The position numbers and the translations under genes were made by a program. The notes beneath the pieces are model-generated. The model was not told the origin of the DNA, searched no databases, and was given only the letters and a program-made list of their open reading frames with translations. From CAWIJJ01 sp963836405 (GTDB lineage: Bacteria; Acidobacteriota; Terriglobia; Bryobacterales; Bryobacteraceae), in NCBI GenBank assembly GCA_963836405.1, contig CAWIJL010000005.1:62001-126000 (forward strand): a DNA stretch of 64,000 bases, given 5' to 3'. Positions 56,814 through 64,000 of this stretch are shown here, in pieces. Every line of letters starts with the position of its first letter. Position 1 is the first letter of the stretch.

Positions 56814-59034
56814 TTACTCGTATCGCAGCCCAGGAGAGCGGGTCGAGAGCGGCCGCCCGGCGCGCGCGCGGGCTCACCCCCAACAGAATCGAACCCATCA
56901 GGCCCGACACCGCAAGAGAGAAACCGGTTCCGGCTGCCAGTCCTCCCATCACGGGCATGGCGGCGGATCGCATGACCAGGAAAACAACGCTTGTCCGCTC
57001 CGCCCCCAGCGCCATACGGATCCCGATTTCACGAATCCGCTGGCTTACCGAGAACGAGACCACCGCATACACACCTGAGAGCGACAACAGCAGCGCAAGG
57101 CCTCCGGCAACCAAGCCGAGAATCGTCACCGGCTTGAGGCTCTCCCCCTGACCCTCGATAATCGAGGCCAGCGTGACAGCCCCCGCTCCCATTTGGGGAT
57201 CGAGCTGCCGCAAAATACCGCGCACCGCAACCCCCGCCGCTTGCCGGTCGCCCGCGACGCGGACCAGCATGGCGCGAACGCTCTGCACATCGCGGCACAC
57301 GCCGATGACTTCGTGGAGGCTTGAAATCGAAAAGTGATGCCCCACCGGATTCTGCCCCGGCCAATAGCGGCGCGCCATCGTCTCCGAGATGACCACCGGT
57401 ATTACTTGCCTGGCCTCCGGCACGTCGCCGCCGGTGAAGGAGCGGCCGCGAGTCAGCGGTATGTGGAGAGCGGCGAAGTATTCAGGCGAAACCCTCCGGC
57501 TCGCGGGATCTTGCCGGTAATCATGCGTCTCCGGCACTGGCCTGCCGTCAATCGCGCGGATACCCGCCGAATTGCGGCCGGACCACGGCGCAGGAGACGC
57601 ATAGCTGGTCCGCACGATGCCCGGTAGCGCGTTCACGCACGTCTTCAAGTCTTGGTAGAACGACGCGGGAGGATTGAAGCCCGACGATACCGAATCCAGT
57701 GTGACGCTCAGGACCTGCCTTGTCTCAAATCCCGGGTCGTAGGAGAAGAAGCCCCTCTGTGCCTCGGTAAACAGGCTGACCTGCACCAGCAGGAGCAAGC
57801 TCAGCGCGATCTGCACGGCAACCAGCGTACTCCGCAGCCGGGACGCTCGCTTTCCCGGCGTCAAAGCGGTACCCGTCCCCTTCAGTACCTCGGAAACTCG
57901 CGGGCGAAGCGTTTCCAGGGCAGGGGACAAACCAGCGATCGCACCCACGGCTGCGGCAATTCCCAGGCAGTACAGCAGCACCCGCCAGTCCGGGGCCAGG
58001 TCAAACGGCGCCGGTCGAGACATGAGGGAAGCCCACAAGGCCGTGGCGGCGCGTTGCGCGATCGGAAAGCTCAAGGCGGCAGCGAGTCCGCTCAGTACCA
58101 GGCTTTCCGTCAGTAGCTGGCGCATTAATCGGAACCGTCCGGCCCCGAGCGGCCTCACCGCAACCTCCCGCTGACGTGCCGCCGAACGCGACAGCAGCAG
58201 TGTGGTCGGATTCACGCAAGCAGAAGTAGCAGCGTGACGGTGCCCAGGGTCACGGCAAATATGACGGGCGCTCTGGCGCCGATCTCCGGGTCGCGAACCA
58301 GCGATCCGTCGGTTCCGACGAGCGACGTCACGCGTCCCGGCACTTGTTCATCTGCGCGGTGGGCAAGGATCGTCAGTTCCTGTTGCACCTGGCTCAACGA
58401 GTAGCCCGGTCGGCGCCGTGCATTCATCCGGCGTCAGGTAGCGGCCAACAATCGGCCTGCCCGGCCGGATAACATCGAACAGGTTGCACGAGATCAGCCC
58501 TCCTCGAATCGTTCCGGATTCTTCGCCGCTCGGGGTGACCGGAACGGTCCGGTAGGCGGCGAGCGATTGAAGCGACTTCGCCGAATCGCGGTAATGCACG
58601 TAGTCGGGCTGTGGCATGGACGCGTAGTCGGAAAATCGAAGGCCGTAATTTCCAGTGAAGTGCGGAATCACGCTGACGAACGTTTCCGGTTCGCTCTGCA
58701 CCCAGGGGCGCAGCAGGAGCCGCTTCAGCAGGCTGAACACGCTGACATTGAGCGTGATGCCGATCGTTAATGTGGCAACGATGGTTGCGCTGATCCATCG
58801 GTTCCGAGCGGCCAGCCGCAACGCGAAACAGGTATCCTGCCACAGTGTGTCCAGCCAGTACAAAGGATCGAGGTCGCGGGCCTTTTCCTTCGCATTCTCC
58901 ACGTTGCCGAAGGTTCGCAATGCGGTATTTCGCGCCCTCGCCGGGTCCATGCCGCGGGCGATGTTGTCTGCCGTTTCCTCCGCCAGATGAAACTGCACTT
59001 CTTCATCCAGGCGCTTGCGCCGGCGCCGGAACAT
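56814..59034 (-). pseudogene. Decayed ADOP-type permease
   Basis: Three frames together trace one ADOP permease. A start piece (59034 to about 58440) has KRLDEEVQFHLAEETADNIA and GRYLTPDE. A middle piece (58427-58212) has RPGYSLSQVQQELTILAHRA and VTLLLLLA. A long piece (58215 down to about 56816) has RSAARQREVAVRPLGAGRFRLMRQLL and SQRIREIGIRMALGAERT. About 150 residues of the first periplasmic domain are deleted between the first two pieces. The final LRYE-stop, the family's usual end, is reached only in another frame at 56814-56816. A PadR fragment precedes it, so this is a dead copy of a PadR-ADOP module like the intact one at 32981-35872. Confidence 0.85.
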
Positions 59035-59035
59035 G

Positions 59036-59206
59036 TCAGACTTCCTCCCCTTCCCGATGTCGCAGAATCGATCCGATCGCCCGCACCATCCGTTCCCACT
59101 TCCCGGTTTCGATGGTCAGTTTCTGCCGGCCGGTGCGCGTGAGTTCATAAAAACGCGCCCGGCGATTCAGCTCGGAAGTGCTCCACTTCGACTTGACCAG
59201 CGAGTG
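59036..59206 (-). pseudogene. C-terminal fragment of a PadR regulator
   Basis: The minus strand reads SLVKSKWSTSELNRRARFYE, then LTRTGRQKLTIETGKWERMV, and ends GEEV with a stop. The stop is one base from the start of the decayed ADOP gene. This is the wing and C-terminal helix of a PadR protein; the helix-turn-helix half upstream is absent. Confidence 0.78.
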
Positions 59207-59657
59207 TCTGCCAGTTCATTAAATCCAACTTTTTTTGCGTCCAGTTTTGAACTACTTACACGCCCAGCCCCCCGCCGGCCCTTGCTTCGTCTGCTACAGT
59301 CTTAAACGGAAGGAGCCGCCCACCGCGGTCCTTCTCAACAAAGCTCTTCTTCGTGGCCACGAAGCGTTGCATGTCCGGTGGAACTGAGCTTCCTGTAAGC
59401 CCGTCAACGGCTGAACGGCTGCCACTCCTGTAGATGGGGCCGGCGGGGAGACCTTGGGTTCGAACCCATCACATCCTTTGGAGTGCGGATAGCGGTCATC
59501 GCCGTCCCATCGGGTTTCAGAGAGCGAGTCATCGAATCGATAGCGTAAGAGTAACGCCATCCAGCTATTCCAATGCGCAATGAAGATGCCGCTCGATTCA
59601 CTGGCGGCCGGATACGCACGGCGAAAAGTCCGATTGCCCCGGCCGCCGCAACGACCA
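59207..59657. other. Intergenic region without a supported gene
   Basis: About 450 bases lie between the PadR fragment and the purB stop. A minus-strand frame (59404-59658) begins at the purB stop and encodes 84 residues of unusual composition with a hydrophobic start; no family was recognised. A palindrome gggttcgaaccc at 59456-59467 resembles a tRNA T arm, but no tRNA can be folded around it. Confidence 0.35.
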
Positions 59658-60995
59658 CTAAGCCGAAGAACCGTCTCGAACAGCCGCCGTCCCGAACACG
59701 CGCGCGAAAATCTTGTCCACGTTGCGAAGCTGCCGTTCCAGCGAGAACGCTTCGCCGATCTGCCGCGCGTTGAGAAATTTCCCGATTTCCGGGTCGGCTT
59801 CAATCGCGGCGCGGAAATCGCCCTCTTCCTCCCACGCCTTCATGGCATGCGCCTGCACCACCCGGTAGGCGTCCTCCCGCAACATCCCCGCCGCCGCCAG
59901 ATCCAGCAGCACCTGGCCCGAAAACACCAGCCCGCGCGTCATCTCCAGGTTCCGCTTCATCCGCTCCGGATACACCAGCAGCCTGTCCACCAGCTTCGTC
60001 GTCTTGTCCAGCAGATAGTCCGCCAGAATCGTAGAATCCGGCAAAATCACCCTCTCCACCGACGAGTGCGAAATGTCCCGCTCGTGCCACAAAGCGACGT
60101 TCTCGAACGCCGCCTGCACGTTGCTCCGCACCACCCGCGCCAAGCCGCAGATCTGTTCGCAGGTCACCGGGTTGCGCTTGTGCGGCATGGCCGAACTGCC
60201 CTTCTGCCCGCGCGCGAAATATTCCTCCGCCTCCCGCACCTCGGTCCGCTGCAAGTGGCGCACTTCGAGCGCGATCTTTTCGCACAACGCCGTGGCCAGC
60301 GCCAGCGCCGCCACGAAGGCCGCGTGCCGGTCGCGCTGGATCACCTGCGAGGCCACCTTCGCCGGCTTCAGATCGAGCCGCGCCAGGATGATCTCTTCCG
60401 CCTCCGGCCCGATATGCCCGAACGTCCCCACCGCGCCCGATATCTTGCCCACGCGCAAATCTTCGGCCGCCGCGCGCACGCGCTCTAGATTGCGGCCCGC
60501 CTCTTCGTACCAGATCGCCAGCTTCAGCCCGAAGGTGATCGGCTCGGCATGCACCCCGTGCGTCCGTCCGATCTGCACCGTGCGCCGGAACTCGAGCGCG
60601 CGCCGCTCCAGCACCGCCCGCAGCTTCCCGATCCCCTCCACCACCAGCGCGCCCGCCTGCCGCAGCAGCAGCGCCTGCGCCGTGTCCACCACGTCGTTCG
60701 ACGTCAGCCCGTAGTGCAGCCAGCGCGAAACGTCGGCGTGCCCCGCCTTCGCCATCGTCTCCGCCACCGCCGTGGTGAAGGCGATCACGTCGTGCTTCAC
60801 TTCGTTTTCGATTTCGTGAATGCGCGCCACGTCGAAGCCGGCGTGCGCGCGCAGCAGTTCGGCCGCTTCCCGCGGCACTGTTCCCAATTCGGCGAGCGCT
60901 TCCGACGCGGCAAGCTCCACTTCCAGCCACTGCGCGAACCGGTTCTGGTCGCTCCAGATCCGGCCCATCGGGGCGCGGGTATATCGAGGAATCAT
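59658..60995 (-). CDS. purB: Adenylosuccinate lyase
   Basis: The 445-aa PurB cleaves SAICAR and adenylosuccinate in purine synthesis. The superfamily signature GSSAMPHKRNPV lies near residue 265. Substrate-site segments include LHYGLTSNDVVDTAQALLL, GRTHGVHAEPITFGLK and the catalytic Ser loop in KGSSAMPHK. The length and N-terminus (MIPRYTRAPMGRIWSDQNRF) are typical of the shorter bacterial type. It starts seven bases after the stop of the metallo-hydrolase gene, so the two are co-transcribed. Confidence 0.96.
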   Translation of the reverse strand: MIPRYTRAPMGRIWSDQNRFAQWLEVELAASEALAELGTVPREAAELLRAHAGFDVARIHEIENEVKHDVIAFTTAVAETMAKAGHADVSRWLHYGLTSNDVVDTAQALLLRQAGALVVEGIGKLRAVLERRALEFRRTVQIGRTHGVHAEPITFGLKLAIWYEEAGRNLERVRAAAEDLRVGKISGAVGTFGHIGPEAEEIILARLDLKPAKVASQVIQRDRHAAFVAALALATALCEKIALEVRHLQRTEVREAEEYFARGQKGSSAMPHKRNPVTCEQICGLARVVRSNVQAAFENVALWHERDISHSSVERVILPDSTILADYLLDKTTKLVDRLLVYPERMKRNLEMTRGLVFSGQVLLDLAAAGMLREDAYRVVQAHAMKAWEEEGDFRAAIEADPEIGKFLNARQIGEAFSLERQLRNVDKIFARVFGTAAVRDGSSA

Positions 60996-61001
60996 GGGTG
61001 T

Positions 61002-61814
61002 TCAGTAGTGAAAAATTTCCGACGGGCTGTGCTGCCCGGCGATGCTCAGCCGCGCCCCCAGCCCCCGCTCTTCCAGGGCCTGCTGCGCGATCGTCCGCAC
61101 GATCTCCGGATGGTTGTTCTGCTCGCTCAAGTGGCCCAGCACCAGGTTCGACGTCGTGCGATCGAAATCCTGCATCAGGTAGTCCGACATTCCTAAATTC
61201 GAAAGGTGCCCCACCCTGCTCATCACGCGCTGCTTCACGCTCCACGGGTACGGCCCCACTTTCAGCATATCCAGATCGTGGTTGGCCTCCAGCAGCAGGA
61301 GGTCCGTGCGGCGCAGGTGGTACTTGATGGATTCCGGAATGTACCCCAGGTCGGTCGCCACGCCCACACGGATACCTTCGGCTTCGAAGGTGAAGCCCAC
61401 CGGGTCTATGGCATCGTGCGGCACCGAGAAGCTCTGCACTTCGATGTCGCCCACCTGGAACGATGCGCCCGCCTGAAAAGTCTCGAGCCGCGGAACGGCC
61501 GTGCCCCAGTCGATGGCCGGCGCCGTCAGCCACGTCATATAGATCGCCGCCCGCACCTTGCGGCTGCGCGCCATCACCGGCAACCCGGCCACGTGGTCGG
61601 TATGCTCGTGGGTGATCAAAATCGCGTCCAGGCGCTCCACATCCTCGCCCGCTGCCGCCAGCCGTTTGCCCAGCTCCCGCAGGCTCAGACCGGCGTCGAT
61701 CAGAATGCGCGTATTTTCCGTCGCCAGCAGCGCGGCGTTCCCCGAACTCCCGCTGGCCAGCACGCAGAACTTGACGATGCCCCGCCTCCTCTTGACTCTC
61801 CAGAATACACCCAT
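61002..61814 (-). CDS. MBL-fold metallo-hydrolase, YycJ/WalJ-like
   Basis: The protein is about 270 aa. The core starts KFCVLASGSSGNAALLATEN and has the metal site THEHTDHVAG (HxHxDH), followed by SVPHDAIDPVGFTFE and ending LGHLSEQNNHP. The family contains exonuclease-like and regulatory hydrolases. The start is uncertain. Homologues begin directly at the core; here that position is preceded by AGAGGAGG with six bases to ATC GTC, which are not normal start codons. The nearest ATG (61814) adds 13 basic residues. It is transcribed together with purB. Confidence 0.82.
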   Translation of the reverse strand: MGVFWRVKRRRGIVKFCVLASGSSGNAALLATENTRILIDAGLSLRELGKRLAAAGEDVERLDAILITHEHTDHVAGLPVMARSRKVRAAIYMTWLTAPAIDWGTAVPRLETFQAGASFQVGDIEVQSFSVPHDAIDPVGFTFEAEGIRVGVATDLGYIPESIKYHLRRTDLLLLEANHDLDMLKVGPYPWSVKQRVMSRVGHLSNLGMSDYLMQDFDRTTSNLVLGHLSEQNNHPEIVRTIAQQALEERGLGARLSIAGQHSPSEIFHY

Positions 61815-61917
61815 TGCCGCCCAAACAAAATGGGTGAATAATGTACTGGGCATCGACGGCCCTCCCCCGCGCTAAGCTGAAAGGAGAGATCGCCGTGCCG
61901 CGGCTCACCCTCCACCT

Positions 61918-64000
61918 ATGGATACCCAGCAAGAACTCGAACGTTATATCAGTCTCAAGCTGACCGCCCTGGGCGTGCCGGTAGCCGCCACCGGACCCGA
62001 TTCGTACTTCCTCGAGCTGGCCGGCCCGCTGCTTCGCAATATTCACCAGAAGGACCAGCTTCTCGGCCATCCCCTCTGCCCCGTGGACATGCGTATTCAG
62101 GTGTATCTCGATACCCACCTGGCCGCGGTCTGCCCCGAAGGAGTGCCCCGCCTTCCCGCCGCCACCTTCAGCATGGACCTGCCCGGCCTGGCCCGCGCCC
62201 TCTCGTTCCCGCCGGGCGCGCAGAGCTATTCGTCCCCCTACGTCAACTCCTACCGCGTGGCGCAGGGCGTGCTCCACAATCCGCTCAGCGACCGCCGCAC
62301 CACGCAGGGCGTCTTCCATATCGTCCGAAGGCGGACTCCCGATTCCCGCCGACAAGGTCGCCGTGCCGCAAGCCGTCTTCGCCGCCCTGCTGCGCGCCGC
62401 GCTGCACCCGCCCGCCGACGTGCTGCACGCTGCCCTACACCGTGAACGACAGCCGAGCCCGCGCGCCTCTTCGTCTCGCTGCTGCTGCGCCCGCTGGTCG
62501 CCCTGCCTCCGGCACCGACTCCCGCGCAGACCATGGAGATCCGCTTCTTCGCCCCCGGAACCCTGGTCAGCAACCTCGATTTCGTCGAAAGCATTTTCGG
62601 CAACGGCGGCGACCCGTACCTGCCGGAAAACGACGCCGCGCTGGACGTGCTCCACTGGACCGGCCACACCGGCTGCGTCATCCTGGCGCCGCACCTTGCC
62701 GCGCTGCGAAGAAGGACCTCGGCCTGCCGCACTTCGACGACGCCACCGAACGCCAGCGCCGCGACGGCATGTGCTGGGAAATCCGAGGACGAACTCTACA
62801 ACGACGGCAGCGCCTTCAAGATCACGTGCCGCGACGTCGCGGCGTGATGGTCACCATCATCGCCGACAACTACTTCGGCTATTGCAAGAAGGAAGTGAAG
62901 ACGCAGATCAGTTTCGCCGCCAACCTCTACGGCCTGTGCGAGGAGGAGCACGCCGGCGGCGCCATCGCGTTCCCCACCTACGTGCTGGGCCAGGATTTCG
63001 TCGCCGACCGCGCGTGCCGCTTCAGGTCCACCACGTTCGACGAGGCCATGGCGCTGCTCGGCGACGCTGGTGGACGTGCGCCCCGAAGGCTACGCCGTGG
63101 ACCGCCGCTTTCCCGACCATCGTATACATCCCCGAAGACGCCGAGTTCAGCGTTCGCAAGGGCACCATTTCCTGGGAGCGCAACGGCGCGCGCACAGCAG
63201 TTCACCCTGCGCGCGGGCGAGACCTACGTGCTGCCCTCCGGCTACCGCGTGCGGCTGGAGAAGCAGGCCATGGGCACCGCCTGGCGGCTGGTGGGCACCC
63301 GCTCGGCAGGCACGCTCTGCCACAAGCCCTGCACCGTTTCGGGCGGCGGCAAAAGTGAAATCTCCAAGTCCATCGCCGACGTGCTGCTGAAGGGGCCCGT
63401 CTTCGTCCGCGACTATCACAGCGACATGGAGCAGGTGGCCGAGATCCTCAAGCAGCGATTTCTCCCAGGTCCATCGCCGCCGCCAGCCCGACCACCGCGC
63501 GCGTCGCCCCATCCTCAGCCAGGAGCGCTCGCTGGGCTCCGTCATCAAGCTGCTGACCCCATCGCCCGAATACACCGATGAATACAACGAGTGGCTGCGC
63601 TCCCTCCCGCAGATCATCCGCCAGCTCGTGTTCACCGTCAAGCGCTACTACCGTCCCGAATGGGGCGACAACTGGCGCGAGCATTTCACCGTGGACCGCA
63701 TCAACGGCTTCCTCGGGCACGAGCTCAAGTTCGACGGCCAGAAACTGGTCGGCAACTACCTGCGCGTCGGCTACGATCCCGACGGCTCCTGGCGCATTTA
63801 CAAGCTGCGCCCCGATTTCCATCCCGCCGACAAAGTGCAGGTGGAAGACGACATCACCGCATCCGTGGTGCTGCCGCGCGAAGCCATCCCCGACCTCGAC
63901 GACCGCTACCGCAATCCCAGCGTGAAGCTGGTGGCCAACTGCGAGTCCATGCTCTTCCAGCGTCCCGACGACGCCATCCATCCGCGGCTTCGACAAGCAG
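61918..64000 (+). pseudogene. Large conserved protein gene with many frame changes, 3' partial
   Basis: From ATG 61918 one protein can be followed to the right edge only by changing frame about eleven times. Frame changes lie near 62328, 62425, 62450, 62703, 62788, 62848, 63068, 63115, 63195 and 63460. The conserved-looking pieces include SLKLTALGVPVAATGPDSYF, MEIRFFAPGTLVSNLDFVES, MVTIIADNYFGYCKKEVKTQ, LRAGETYVLPSGYRVRLEKQ and QLVFTVKRYYRPEWGDNWRE. All are in sensible order and without large gaps. The density (one per 100-250 bases) suggests either heavy local indel errors or a decaying gene. It would be a long cytoplasmic protein; I do not recognise its function. Divergent from the metallo-hydrolase gene. 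Confidence 0.65.

Noticed and set aside
59404..59480. tRNA-like T arm (palindrome gggttcgaaccc) between the PadR remnant and purB
   Set aside because: No acceptor stem, anticodon arm or D arm could be paired around it on either strand.
59800..62694. 964-codon minus-strand open frame
   Set aside because: Overlaps purB and the metallo-hydrolase in another frame; Gly/Arg/Ala-rich shadow.

Overview
The window looks like a chromosomal segment of an acidobacterium of the Solibacter/Bryobacter type (Acidobacteriota, Bryobacterales). The evidence is high GC with C/G-rich third codon positions, plus families typical of that lineage. These are a very large TonB-dependent receptor with an N-terminal carboxypeptidase-like repeat, 'Soli' families resembling TIGR03435 and TIGR03437, PadR regulators paired with ADOP-type MacB-like permeases, a PASTA-less Ser/Thr kinase, and DUF5117-type zinc proteases.

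Layout. 0-5 kb: a frameshifted serine hydrolase running off the left edge, a lipoprotein, a small protein and an M1 peptidase. 5-11.6 kb: small-molecule-binding protein, lipoprotein, geranylgeranyl-reductase-like flavoprotein, hemL, a MauE/DoxX-thioredoxin fusion and an acetate-kinase-like gene. 11.6-14.2 kb: a Ser/Thr kinase fused to a YCII domain, trapped between the full acetate-kinase gene and a 3' partial copy of it. 14.2-20.5 kb: M48 peptidase, Crp-type regulator and a large hybrid histidine kinase. 20.5-20.8 kb: a selenocysteine tRNA gene (selC, minus strand), with a 25-bp copy of its 3' end forming the last codons of the histidine kinase. 20.9-29 kb: nucleotidyltransferase-like gene, cation transporter, TonB receptor and zinc protease. 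29-32.6 kb: a copper module (csoR, copA) flanked by decayed relatives (DUF4396, YHS, four-helix copper-storage-like protein). 33-38.6 kb: ADOP permease with PadR, AsmA and hemB. 38.7-43.6 kb: 46-aa zinc-ribbon-like protein, serS and a four-gene operon of ECF sigma factor, membrane protein, ABC permease and ABC ATPase. 43.6-49.4 kb: secreted proteins, multicopper oxidase and a DUF190/DUF190x2/crcB operon. 49.7-54.7 kb: broken toxin gene, DUF1801 protein, CocE-type hydrolase and an IS1634-like insertion sequence. 54.8-64 kb: FAD oxidoreductase, a decayed PadR-ADOP module, purB, a metallo-hydrolase and a large gene broken by about eleven frame changes at the right edge.

Functional links. hemL and hemB both serve tetrapyrrole synthesis. 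serS makes the Ser-tRNA(Sec) precursor that selC needs, so the cell probably uses selenocysteine, although no selenoprotein gene was recognised here. csoR and copA form a copper-efflux unit whose CsoR-like operator exactly fills the promoter spacer. Six genes share a TANNNT box exactly six bases before the start codon, which suggests leaderless transcripts are common.

Several genes are interrupted by single-base frame changes. Some may be assembly indels rather than biology, and this is stated entry by entry.
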